DNA from: Marinobacter adhaerens HP15
GTDB taxonomy: Bacteria; Pseudomonadota; Gammaproteobacteria; Pseudomonadales; Oleiphilaceae
Direction: 5' to 3'
Length of the DNA: 64,000 nucleotides
NCBI RefSeq assembly: GCF_000166295.1
Contig: NC_017506.1
Coordinates: 62,001 to 126,000, forward strand
A model generated the notes under the pieces. The model saw only the letters and a program-made list of their open reading frames with translations. It was not told where the DNA came from and ran no database searches. Each line of letters opens with the position of its first letter. Position 1 is the stretch's first letter. Of this stretch, positions 34,674 through 42,558 are shown in pieces. Both the position numbers and the translations under genes were made by a program.

Positions 34674-35312
34674 TTATTGAGGCGACTCTACCTTGGAGGT
34701 GACAAGGTCGTACAGTTCTTGGGGTCCCAGCCGACTTAAGGTGTCCCCGTTGACGTAAAAGGTTGGGGTTCCAGAAATTCCAACCGCTTTCACGTCAGCC
34801 GCATCCTGTTGAATAATGCGGTCAATCTCCTGCGAGTTCATACCGGCCCGGGCGGCTTCTAAATCAAGCCCGGCTGACTCCGCCGCATCCCATGCTGCGG
34901 CGACCTTTGGATCGTCATGCCACTGGGGTTGGGCTTCCATGACAGCGTCAAGCACCGGCTCGTAGATCCCCTGTTCGCGGGCGGTTTCCAGAATTCTGAC
35001 GGCCTCTTCCGAGCCTTTGTGAAACAATACGTAGCGCAGGACCAGACGCACGTTGTCCGGGTATGCAGCCTGAATCTGTTTCACATAGGGATGCATGGCG
35101 CGACAGCCTTCGCAGGATGGGTCGAAGAATTCGACAATGGTTACCGGCGCGTCCTCAGGGCCGATAACGGGAGAGTAATCTCTCACCAGCGGCGTTTTTT
35201 CAACAACGGCGGGTTCATCAATGCCTTGAGAACGATCGTAATAAACGAAAGCGGCCGCGAAGACAACCAGACAAAAAAGAACGAGGCTTGTGACCAGGGT
35301 TCGGGTACGCAC
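34674..35312 (-). CDS. DsbA-family periplasmic thiol oxidoreductase (copy 2)
   Basis: This 212-residue protein has an N-terminal anchor (residues 6-25) and a DsbA-type thioredoxin fold with CEGC (Cys67/Cys70) in FFDPSCEGCRAM and a cis-Pro loop GISGTPTFYVNG. It is clearly paralogous to the protein at 30820-31497, including the long helical insert with QPQWHDDPKVA. The start is GTG with AGGAAG upstream. Unlike copy 1, it has no DsbB beside it and might be served by the DsbB or CcdA encoded at 30-32 kb. Confidence 0.9.
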   Translation of the reverse strand: MRTRTLVTSLVLFCLVVFAAAFVYYDRSQGIDEPAVVEKTPLVRDYSPVIGPEDAPVTIVEFFDPSCEGCRAMHPYVKQIQAAYPDNVRLVLRYVLFHKGSEEAVRILETAREQGIYEPVLDAVMEAQPQWHDDPKVAAAWDAAESAGLDLEAARAGMNSQEIDRIIQQDAADVKAVGISGTPTFYVNGDTLSRLGPQELYDLVTSKVESPQ

Positions 35313-35338
35313 GTAAGATCTTCCTATTTTAGATAAGT

Positions 35339-36061
35339 TTAACGAGTGTCAGATTTTCCGGTATTCGGTAGCAGCCGATTGGGAAGCCACCTCAGATAAA
35401 ACATCATATCAATAAGTTCCACCAGGGACTGCACGACAATCACCACGACAGCCGCGGCCCAGGCCTCTGGTAGCGACAATGCCAGAGGTTAAACCACGAA
35501 GGAGTTGCGGGTGCCAAGGCTGAAAATGACGGTGCGACCGGTTGCTACCGGTAATCGAAAGACCCGGCGCAGAGTCTTTCCAACCGGAGCCTCAGCTAGC
35601 AAATAGGCCGGAAACAGAATCATCAAGGGCCAGATAAGTGGGCCGGTACTGTCGATCTGGCTGACTTGTGTCATTGAGATGATGAAAAGTACGACTGTCA
35701 GCAGAGGGACCGGCATCAGACCCATGAAGCGAATCAACCCGGTGGCTTTTTCGGACTTTTCCGCCCATTTTTCAGTCAGAAATGCCAGGATAAGGGGGAC
35801 AACAAGCAGCCCGACAAAGGCCGGCAGGAGGTGTCGCCCAAGCTCAAGATTTACGTCGAACTGATTGCCCAGGAAAAGCCAGAGGTAAAGTGCAAGAAGA
35901 GCCAGTTGAGCAATCAACAGAACCGGCGTTGCCGCAATGGCTCGGGTGCTCTGGCACTCCTGCACCCTGTCGCCGAGGGAAGAGGTCCATCCGGCAATGA
36001 GGCCGGAAAAAACAGCGATGAGGTAGGCCCAGACCTGATGGCGTTCAATTACGTCTCGCAT
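35339..36061 (-). pseudogene. Arsenite/bile-acid-type permease pseudogene (ACR3-like)
   Basis: This remnant encodes a ten-helix type ArsB/ACR3-family permease that has been broken twice. After the normal start (RHQVWAYLIAVFSGLIAG) about 100 residues are missing, so the second helix region joins directly to ATPVLLIAQLALLALYLWLFLG. The C-terminal part then reaches TRNSFVV and hits an in-frame TAA at 35489-35491. Beyond it the same frame continues with PLALSLPEAW, further hydrophobic sequence and YLRWLPNRLLP before the true stop at 35339. The intact family is about 320-340 residues; here 241 codons remain. It is unlikely to be functional. Confidence 0.85.
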
Positions 36062-36074
36062 AAGGTGTTCTTAA

Positions 36075-36116
36075 CCGTGTGGCATGTCGGCCATTCGCAG
36101 TCGATCTGCCACACGG
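36075..36116. repeat. 10-bp inverted repeat between CDF gene and permease pseudogene
   Basis: CCGTGTGGCA (36075-36084) and TGCCACACGG (36107-36116) are perfect inverted arms around 22 bases. It could terminate transcription of the CDF gene upstream, or be left over from a recombination event linked to the damaged permease gene. Confidence 0.45.
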
Positions 36117-36136
36117 CACCCATTTCAGCAGCCCTG

Positions 36137-37045
36137 TTAGCCATGGCCATAAGTATGGGCATCTTTGTGACTGTGATCAGGGTGTTCAAACTCCAATGTT
36201 GAATGAGTGATGCTGAACTCGTTATCCAAAGTTCGTTTTATCCGGCCCTTGACTTTTTCAAGTTCATTCCATGCACTTATTTCGACCACCACATGGGCGT
36301 CGAGGGAGGCATCATGCTCACCCATCTGCCAGAAATGTACGTGGTGAAGGTCTAAAACGCCTTCTACGTTTGATAAAGCCTCGATGACAGAATCTGTGTC
36401 GATATCCACTGGGCTACCCAGCATGAGTGTCCGGATGGTTCCGCCGATTTCCGTTAAGCCCAGGTAGAGAATATAGCTTGCGATACCAATTGTGATCGCG
36501 GGATCAACCCAACGCATGTCGTACAGGAGAATCAGGGCGCCGCCTACAACGACTGCAATTGACGCAAACGCATCAGACAAGTTGTGTAGAAACAGCGCAC
36601 GGATGTTGACGCTGTCCTTTTGCATGGAGTAAGTGAGCAACGCGGTCAAACCATCCACTACCAATGCGATAATGCCAAGCCAAACTACCCACCAGCCCTT
36701 GATTTCCGGGGGATCTAGGAATCGCATGCCACCTTCGTAGATTAAATATGCCCCGATCATAATCAAAGTGGTGTAATTTATAAGTGCCGCAACAATCTCA
36801 ATTCTCCCGTAGCCAAAGGTCATCTTCGAGTCGGCCGGGCGGCGTGCAATCTTCCGCGCCGCAAATGCAATAAATAGTGACGCCATATCCGAAAAGTTGT
36901 GTATAGCGTCGGCTATCAGCGCCAAGCTGCCAGCGAAGATCCCTCCAGCGATCTGAGCCAAGGTTAGGATACCGTTCGCCCAGATAGCTACTGCAACTCT
37001 CTTATCCTTAGTATCCGGTGACATGTGAACATGCTCGTGGCCCAT
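36137..37045 (-). CDS. CDF zinc/cobalt/cadmium efflux protein
   Basis: This 302-residue cation diffusion facilitator has six helices and a C-terminal metal-binding domain. Transport-site motifs are DAIHNFSDM in helix 2 and FLHNLSDAF in helix 5, the HxxxD arrangement typical of Zn-exporting members. The N-terminus (GHEHVHM) and the C-terminal tail (HPDHSHKDAHTYGHG) are His-rich. AAGGAGAAA precedes the ATG. It is the third gene after a MerR-type promoter at 38.6 kb, behind lspA and an HMA-CDF gene. Confidence 0.93.
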   Translation of the reverse strand: MGHEHVHMSPDTKDKRVAVAIWANGILTLAQIAGGIFAGSLALIADAIHNFSDMASLFIAFAARKIARRPADSKMTFGYGRIEIVAALINYTTLIMIGAYLIYEGGMRFLDPPEIKGWWVVWLGIIALVVDGLTALLTYSMQKDSVNIRALFLHNLSDAFASIAVVVGGALILLYDMRWVDPAITIGIASYILYLGLTEIGGTIRTLMLGSPVDIDTDSVIEALSNVEGVLDLHHVHFWQMGEHDASLDAHVVVEISAWNELEKVKGRIKRTLDNEFSITHSTLEFEHPDHSHKDAHTYGHG

Positions 37046-37142
37046 TGTTTTCTCCTTGGTCGTTGCTGTTCAATTAAACGTAGTCGCAACACTCGCTAAG
37101 CCGGACTCAGAGGGCTTAGCGAGTGATGCGACCGCGCGAAAA

Positions 37143-37658
37143 CTAGCCATTCTGGCGATTTTTCGTGTTGTTCCCAACACCTTTCTCGGCTGTGAAGCCC
37201 GTGACCAAAATCATGATCACGCCCAGGACGATGAACACGTCGGCAAGGTTGAACGCCGGCCAATGCCAGGATTGCCAATGGAAATCCAGGTAATCGACAA
37301 CGTGGCCTCGAAAAACTCGGTCGATGACATTTCCCAGTGCGCCTCCAAGAACCATGGCGTAAGCTAGGGCTTCTGTTCGTTGATGGCTGTCCCGAATCAA
37401 TTTGACCAGAACAGCTGAGACGACAACGGCTATTGCGATAAAAAAGTATCGCTGCCAGCCCCCGCCATCGGCGAAGAGACTAAAGGCAGCGCCTTTATTC
37501 CATACGTGCACCCAATTAAAGAAAGAAGTGATCTCAACCGATTGCCCGTAAGCCATGGATTGCTGGACCAGCCATTTAATGGCCTGGTCAGCCAACGCTA
37601 TCAGCGTGGAAAAGCCGAGAAAGTTCAGCGTAAAAAAGCGAGAACGGTCTCCAGACAT
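37143..37658 (-). CDS. lspA: Signal peptidase II, island copy
   Basis: This 171-residue protein is lipoprotein signal peptidase, with four membrane helices. The catalytic aspartates lie in GNVIDRVFRGHVVDYLDFH and FNLADVFIVLG. The N-terminal WNKGAAFSLF box is also typical. The gene sits between two CDF transporters rather than in the housekeeping ileS-lspA cluster, so it is probably an accessory copy. Similar lspA-CDF pairs occur on metal resistance elements. It may serve the Sco and other lipoproteins of this region, which is inference. Confidence 0.93.
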   Translation of the reverse strand: MSGDRSRFFTLNFLGFSTLIALADQAIKWLVQQSMAYGQSVEITSFFNWVHVWNKGAAFSLFADGGGWQRYFFIAIAVVVSAVLVKLIRDSHQRTEALAYAMVLGGALGNVIDRVFRGHVVDYLDFHWQSWHWPAFNLADVFIVLGVIMILVTGFTAEKGVGNNTKNRQNG

Positions 37659-37662
37659 CGAA

Positions 37663-38559
37663 TTATCCTTTTAGTGCAAGTATGCGCTTGGCACCGATGA
37701 GTACAATGCCTCCCACAATGCCGCCAATAACCAGATCCGGGTAGTTGGAGCCGGTCCAGGCGACAAGAAGCCCTGCGAGGATAACCCCTAGATTGATGAC
37801 CACGTCGTTGGCCGAAAATATCCAGCTGGCTTTCATGTGAGCACCGCCTTCACGGTGTTTGGCGATCAGGAGCAGGCAACTGACGTTGGCAATAAGGGCC
37901 ACAGATGCGACGGCCATCATCATCAGCGACTGCGGATCACTGCCGAACAGAAAACGCCTGCCAACCTCAACTAGTACACCGACGGCAAGGATGAGCTGGA
38001 GAATGCCAGCAACATGGGCCGCTCTGACCTGCATTTTGATGCCATGCCCGACGGCGTAAAGCGCAAGACCGTAGACGGCAGCGTCGGCAAGCATGTCTAG
38101 CGAGTCAGCAATCAGGCCAGCGGACTGGGCGATCAGGCCCATCGTCATTTCGACCAGAAACATCAGACCGTTGATTGCCAGCAGTATCCATAAAGTGCCG
38201 GATTCCTCGGTTTCGTTGGCATTAGACGACTCAGCCGATCTGACGGATTCAGCGCTGGCCTCTTCTGACTTCTGCAAGGAAGCGCCCAGCCCCAGGGTTT
38301 CCAGCTTGCTCGTAATAGGTCCGGCTTCGCCTTGATGAATAATTTCCAGATTTCGATTCGATAGGTCGAATGAGAGTGACCGAATGTTGTCAAAGCCATT
38401 GAGCGCCATTCGAATCATTCGCTCTTCCGAAGGACAGTCCATTTTTGGCACTTTGTAGGTGCTGATCTGGGCTCCATGTGTGGTGATAACGGGGTTCCGA
38501 GTGTAATTATCTGTGCCAGCTTCCTCACTGCCACACTGTCCGTCACAGGTGTTGCTCAT
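37663..38559 (-). CDS. CDF-type transporter with N-terminal HMA-like domain
   Basis: This 298-residue protein joins a Cys-rich start (CDGQCGSEE) and a heavy-metal-associated-like domain with MDCPSEER (about residues 40-95) to a CDF-type membrane part. The membrane part has motif DSLDMLADA in helix 2 and SANDVVIN in helix 5 and lacks a long C-terminal cytoplasmic domain. It is related to the CDF protein at 31925-32650. It heads the operon with lspA and a second CDF gene, read from the MerR-type promoter just upstream. The ion is probably Zn, Cd or Pb. Confidence 0.88.
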   Translation of the reverse strand: MSNTCDGQCGSEEAGTDNYTRNPVITTHGAQISTYKVPKMDCPSEERMIRMALNGFDNIRSLSFDLSNRNLEIIHQGEAGPITSKLETLGLGASLQKSEEASAESVRSAESSNANETEESGTLWILLAINGLMFLVEMTMGLIAQSAGLIADSLDMLADAAVYGLALYAVGHGIKMQVRAAHVAGILQLILAVGVLVEVGRRFLFGSDPQSLMMMAVASVALIANVSCLLLIAKHREGGAHMKASWIFSANDVVINLGVILAGLLVAWTGSNYPDLVIGGIVGGIVLIGAKRILALKG

Positions 38560-38592
38560 TTTCTCGGCTCCGGTTCTCGTACAAATGATGCA

Positions 38593-38623
38593 ATTTAAAA
38601 CCCTGTAGTTACTACAGGGTCAA
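38593..38623 (-). promoter_or_regulatory. MerR-type promoter/operator of the HMA-CDF-lspA-CDF operon
   Basis: On the minus strand -35 TTGACC (38618-38623) and -10 TTAAAT (38593-38598) are 19 bases apart. A long perfect dyad, arms ACCCTGTAGT and ACTACAGGGT around one base (38600-38620), fills the spacer. This is a textbook MerR-family site, but no MerR gene lies next to it. The regulator at 32714-33127 or one outside the window may act here. Confidence 0.88.
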
Positions 38624-38724
38624 TGACTAATTTACTCTAGTCGTTAAGATCGGCGTTTATCTGGATAAAGATCTACAATGATAAGTGAAATGGAGTGGGC
38701 ATCTCATTTTTGGGGGATAACTTT

Positions 38725-39192
38725 ATGATTTCATCTAAAGGGCTTGCTGCAACCGCTGCGCTATTGGTTTTTCCAGCATTGGTAATAGCGCATGGTGACC
38801 AAGGCCCCTGGCAAGGGCATGGTCCCGGCATGATGATGGATCAGGAGCAAATGCAGCAGATGCACCAGAACTGGTCTCACATGAACCAGCTGATGCAACG
38901 CATACCTGATGAAGCATCACCGCAAGAGCGGCAACGATTGATGCGAGAACACAGGGAGGCGATGCAAGAACAAATGGATTATATGCATCGCGGCATGATG
39001 GGACCTGGCATGATGCGTGGACAAAACGACATGATGGGAGGTCAGCACCTGATGAACGGCGGCGGTAAATCAAAAAATGGTGGTAGTCTGTCTAACGAGC
39101 AACAAATTCAGATGATGCAAGAGCGCATGGATCAAATGCAGCTGATGATGGAGCAGATGTTGCAACACCAGAAAAATTTGAACGTGCAGTGA
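38725..39192 (+). CDS. Met/His-rich periplasmic protein
   Basis: This 155-residue protein has a signal peptide ending near VIAHG, then a very Met-, Gln- and His-rich body (GPGMMMDQEQMQQMHQ, HRGMMGPGMMRGQNDMMGG, MQLMMEQMLQHQ). Such composition suggests Cu(I) or Ag(I) binding in the periplasm; this is inference, as it matches no named family I can assign. The ATG at 38725 follows GGGGGA by seven bases; the open frame starts 30 bases earlier. It is divergent from the HMA-CDF operon. Confidence 0.82.
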   Translation: MISSKGLAATAALLVFPALVIAHGDQGPWQGHGPGMMMDQEQMQQMHQNWSHMNQLMQRIPDEASPQERQRLMREHREAMQEQMDYMHRGMMGPGMMRGQNDMMGGQHLMNGGGKSKNGGSLSNEQQIQMMQERMDQMQLMMEQMLQHQKNLNVQ

Positions 39193-39511
39193 TTTGACGT
39201 GGCACTCGCCCCCAACTCGACCACCAAGCGTGTGGCTGAATTGGGGGACTGAACATCTCTATATGAATTACTGTTTCGAACCTTGCATCAGTTGCTAGAT
39301 TCTTTATCCCCGGTCAGGCAAAGCGTCCAATTATTTAAAGTGCGCTCTCGCCCATTCAGCACAGAATGCTCTTCATCAGCTATGGCGAACGCGTTCAATC
39401 GCTCCGAACAATCTAAGCTCTTGATCGAACTTTCTGCGTTAGATCTCTATTTGACCCTGTAGTTGCTAAAGGGTTTAGGGATGTCTGATCTGAAGAAAAA
39501 GAGGGCTTGGT
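39193..39511. other. 319-bp gap with hairpin and MerR-like promoter
   Basis: CCCCCAA (39209-39215) and TTGGGGG (39241-39247), with an inner CCAC/GTGG pair, form a hairpin after the Met-rich gene and may act as a terminator without a T-run. The promoter described separately lies at 39451-39481. No gene is seen. Confidence 0.5.
39451..39481 (+). promoter_or_regulatory. Degenerate MerR-type promoter upstream of SRPBCC gene
   Basis: TTGACC (39451-39456) is followed after 19 bases by TAGGGA (39476-39481). The spacer shows an imperfect dyad, ACCCTGTAG and CTAAAGGGT, clearly related to the perfect site at 38600-38620. The -10 is poor, so it may depend fully on an activator or be decaying. It faces the SRPBCC/dehydrogenase pair. 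Confidence 0.6.
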
Positions 39512-40087
39512 ATGAACCGCATGATAATGGCTTGCGCAACTTTTATGCTCGTCGGACTCTTGATCTTTGCAGGCTTTGATCTTCGGAAAGTGGATGTTAC
39601 CGAGAGCGTTGTTGTTGATGCGCCCCGCACGGAGATTTGGGGGGCAGTGACGGATTTCGAAGGCATCTTTCACCGAGCAAATGACGCTCATATTTTGACT
39701 GAGATAACGAGCCGACCCGGTACGGGATTTGTTGACGGGCTTAGATTTCTCCAGGTTGAAACGGTTGGTGGAATAAAAGGGGTTCTGGACGGGCGTGTGT
39801 ACGACGTCTTTCCGCCAACACGCTACAGATGGTCAGCCGAAACTACCTACAGCCTTTTGGGGATCGATATCGTTGACGTGTTCGAGGGGGGAGATTTACG
39901 AATTGAAAAGACCAACTCTGAGAAAGGATGGCGTCTCTCTCACCGGGTATACGGTGTCTTCCCCGATTCCTTTAAAGGCAGAGCCTTGAGTTGGTTCATG
40001 TCAGCCTTTATGGGCATCGAGTCAGACGCTGCGCAACACACCCGGGTTGAGTTGGAGTACGTCAAAAGGGAGCTTGAGAAACGATGA
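39512..40087 (+). CDS. SRPBCC-fold protein with N-terminal membrane anchor
   Basis: This 191-residue protein has a hydrophobic N-terminal helix (MIMACATFMLVGLLIFAGF) and then an SRPBCC (START/Bet v 1-like) fold of about 150 residues, with the typical opening VVVDAPRTEIWGAVTDFEGI. Such domains bind hydrophobic ligands. The stop overlaps the next start (ATGA), so it works with the saccharopine-dehydrogenase-like protein that follows. The ligand is unknown. It is preceded by a MerR-like promoter. Confidence 0.8.
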   Translation: MNRMIMACATFMLVGLLIFAGFDLRKVDVTESVVVDAPRTEIWGAVTDFEGIFHRANDAHILTEITSRPGTGFVDGLRFLQVETVGGIKGVLDGRVYDVFPPTRYRWSAETTYSLLGIDIVDVFEGGDLRIEKTNSEKGWRLSHRVYGVFPDSFKGRALSWFMSAFMGIESDAAQHTRVELEYVKRELEKR

Positions 40088-41295
40088 GACAGGGCGACAA
40101 GAGCGTACTTGTCCTTGGTGGCTACGGAGCTGCCGGGACCGCTACTGCGACTTTCTTGGGGCAACGGATCGACGGCAATATTGTCTTGGCAGGGCGTTCA
40201 CTGGAAAAAGGGCGTAAACGAGCGGAACAGTTAGATCGCGAAGCCGGTGTCACAGGTCGTTTCAACGCCAGATCAATTGATGTGGCTGACGCTGCACAGG
40301 CCAGGCAATGCTCGCATGAGCAAGATGTCGTTATTGTGGCATGTGACCTTTCCGTGTCTGCTCTTGAGAATCTGGTTCACGGTTGTATCGCGAATCGAGC
40401 CGACTACATCGATATCACTCCAAATCCGCGCAAGCTTGAGGTATTCCAAGGCATGCGGACACTCATCGAGACCAGCGACAGCCGATTTGTACTGGATGCA
40501 GGTGCTGATCCGGGGCTGCCCGGGTGGCTGGCTCGATGGCTTTGTCAGGCCTCTCCGGGGACAGTGAAGGATATTCAGATGTATGGGCGTTATCGATCCA
40601 CCGACATAGGCTGGGGCGGTGTTGCCGACATCCTGAGTGCCGCTGATCGCCAGGGGTGGAAGTATAATGGCGGATGGACACAGTCCCGTTTTTGGGACGT
40701 CCGTTATAGAAGGTTCGAAGGCGGGTTGGGAAGCAGCATCTGTGTTCCGGTTTTTCTGGATGAACTTCATGGCTTACCGCAGGAGCTATCACTGGAATGC
40801 TTCAGCTTCTATCACGCCGGTCTCAACCCGGTTACCGATGTGCTGATGACATTTGAGAGAACGGGAATGCTTGGCTGCTTTTCCTTCAAGTCACGCCAGC
40901 GCGCATTTTATTCAGCTCTTAAACGCTTCACTAACAAGCCATTCGGCCTTGAATTGACTGCCGAGAGCCGAGGTGACCGCGCATCGCGCCGAGTATCAAT
41001 TGGCCATCATGATCTTTATCGCGCAACCGCAATCCCTGCCGCGATTCATTGTGAGTCGCTTTTGGAAGGTTCCGGGGATGAATCTGGGGTCAGATGGGAA
41101 TCGCTTTCATGCTCACAACGCGATGTACGAAAACGGCTGCTTATATTCAAGTTCAATTCAGTGTCAAAGGATATAATAGAAGGTTTTAATTTTATATTGT
41201 TGAAAATAAAAGAAAAATATTTCAATGTAATAATTTTGCAACAGATACAAAGCACCATCTTCTCAGCATTTGAAAGACTTCAAGTGTCATTTTGA
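40084..41295 (+). CDS. Saccharopine dehydrogenase-like NAD(P)-binding protein with odd C-terminus
   Basis: This 403-residue protein starts with a Rossmann fold (VLVLGGYGAAGTATATFL) and follows the saccharopine-dehydrogenase-like pattern (NRADYIDITPNP, then VLDAGADPGLPGWLARWL). Substrate unknown. From about residue 338 the family resemblance stops. The last 65 residues are encoded by AT-rich DNA (41096-41295), rich in Phe, Ile, Lys and Asn and unlike the rest. A truncation joined to foreign sequence or a frameshift is likely. It is coupled to the SRPBCC gene by a four-base overlap. Confidence 0.75.
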   Translation: MRQGDKSVLVLGGYGAAGTATATFLGQRIDGNIVLAGRSLEKGRKRAEQLDREAGVTGRFNARSIDVADAAQARQCSHEQDVVIVACDLSVSALENLVHGCIANRADYIDITPNPRKLEVFQGMRTLIETSDSRFVLDAGADPGLPGWLARWLCQASPGTVKDIQMYGRYRSTDIGWGGVADILSAADRQGWKYNGGWTQSRFWDVRYRRFEGGLGSSICVPVFLDELHGLPQELSLECFSFYHAGLNPVTDVLMTFERTGMLGCFSFKSRQRAFYSALKRFTNKPFGLELTAESRGDRASRRVSIGHHDLYRATAIPAAIHCESLLEGSGDESGVRWESLSCSQRDVRKRLLIFKFNSVSKDIIEGFNFILLKIKEKYFNVIILQQIQSTIFSAFERLQVSF

Positions 41296-41320
41296 ATCTA
41301 TCTAATCTGAAGAGGTGTCC

Positions 41321-42310
41321 ATGAAAAAGTGTCTATCGATGTTCGTGTTTGGTGGATTTGTCGTTACTTCAATAAATGCACTCGCGGCGGACGGTCCTAT
41401 CCTGTACGGCAAAGCCAATGTTTCGTATGAAAACCAGGACGACGGTAATAGCGATACTTGGAAGCTTCAGAGCAATGCTTCCCGTCTTGGTGTAAAAGGG
41501 GCGTTCGATACCGACCTCGCAGGCCTGGAGGCGATATACAAGGCGGAATTTGAAATATCGATTGATGATGGAGATAAAGATGGCCAAACCTTCTCGCAGC
41601 GTAATATATACGGCGGCTTCAAACAGGCGAACCTCGGTGCACTGATTGCGGGAAAATTTGACACACCTTTAAAGTCAGCGCAGGGCAAGGTTGACCAGTT
41701 CAACGACCTACAGGCGGATATAAAAAATATCATGGCTGGTGAAAATCGGACCAGCAACATTGTTCAATACAGTTCCCCACGTCTGTTCGATGCTGTGGGC
41801 GTCAGTGTTGCCGTCATCCCGGGTGAAGAGCAGTCAGCTGGTGCAGAGAACGACGGACCTGCGGATGCAGTTTCCAGCTCTTTTACGTTTGAGAATGATC
41901 GTTTCTACGGAAGTATTGCCTACGATTCTGATATCGACGATTCACTGGAAGCCGATTCAAGTGGCGATAGTCGTCTCAATATCCTGCGAACCGTAGGGAA
42001 GGTCCGATTAAGCAACTTCGAGATCGGCGCAGTTTACCAGTTGGCAGAAGAAAGCGATGGCCCTGGAGAAGATACGTCTTATCTGGTTGGCGGTGCCGTT
42101 AACCTTGAGCGTTGGAAGATCAAGGCTCAGTACGGACTGACAGAAGCCGAGACAACAAACGAGGAGCTAACCCTGTTGGCCTTGGGGTTCGATTATAAAC
42201 TGGCAAGCAAGAGTAAGGTTTATGCTTACGTGTCTCAGGTGGAGGCGGACCTGGCTGACTCTGAGGACTCCACATTTGGTATGGGCTTCGAGCATAAGTT
42301 TTCCATGTAG
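41321..42310 (+). CDS. General Gram-negative porin
   Basis: This 329-residue outer-membrane protein has a signal peptide (cleavage near NALAAD) and the beta-barrel pattern of trimeric 16-stranded porins: ILYGKANVSYE, SRLGVKGAFDTDLAGLEAIYKAEFEI, RNIYGGFKQANLGALIAGKFDTPLK, and a terminal strand ending in FEHKFSM. The last residue is Met rather than the usual Phe, with Phe three residues earlier, which is slightly odd. The ATG at 41321 follows AGAGG; a GTG at 41315 is the other option. Monocistronic, followed by a terminator at 42428. Confidence 0.9.
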   Translation: MKKCLSMFVFGGFVVTSINALAADGPILYGKANVSYENQDDGNSDTWKLQSNASRLGVKGAFDTDLAGLEAIYKAEFEISIDDGDKDGQTFSQRNIYGGFKQANLGALIAGKFDTPLKSAQGKVDQFNDLQADIKNIMAGENRTSNIVQYSSPRLFDAVGVSVAVIPGEEQSAGAENDGPADAVSSSFTFENDRFYGSIAYDSDIDDSLEADSSGDSRLNILRTVGKVRLSNFEIGAVYQLAEESDGPGEDTSYLVGGAVNLERWKIKAQYGLTEAETTNEELTLLALGFDYKLASKSKVYAYVSQVEADLADSEDSTFGMGFEHKFSM

Positions 42311-42366
42311 GGTCGAGCGTGATCGCTGAATATGGCGAGACCGACGTATCTAAAATATTTTCCGGA

Positions 42367-42380
42367 TTTCAAGTTCATTT
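42367..42380. promoter_or_regulatory. Shared TTTCAAGTTCAT motif between two porin genes
   Basis: TTTCAAGTTCATTT here recurs, nearly identical, upstream of the DcaP-like porin (47570-47583), in reverse orientation near 47446-47458 and as TTTCAAAGTTCA at 58222-58233. It may be a response-regulator site. Here it lies ahead of a terminator, so its target is unclear. Confidence 0.3.
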
Positions 42381-42427
42381 AAGGTTCGTGTGAGAGCCTA
42401 CTTGCGAGTTAACTAAGGTTATTTAAT

Positions 42428-42458
42428 GGCGGGAATGCTTCATTCCCGCCTTTTTTTT
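42428..42458 (+). terminator. Rho-independent terminator after porin gene
   Basis: GGCGGGAATG (42428-42437) and CATTCCCGCC (42441-42450) form a GC-rich stem followed by eight T residues. It lies 118 bases after the porin stop and 100 bases before the next gene. Confidence 0.9.
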
Positions 42459-42558
42459 GGTCTTTCGTCCGGTGTTCTAGCTGGTTTTAAGATTTACGCC
42501 ACTATCCGTACGAATCGAACATCACAAACAATCAAGAAAGAAACTGGAGGAGACTACG

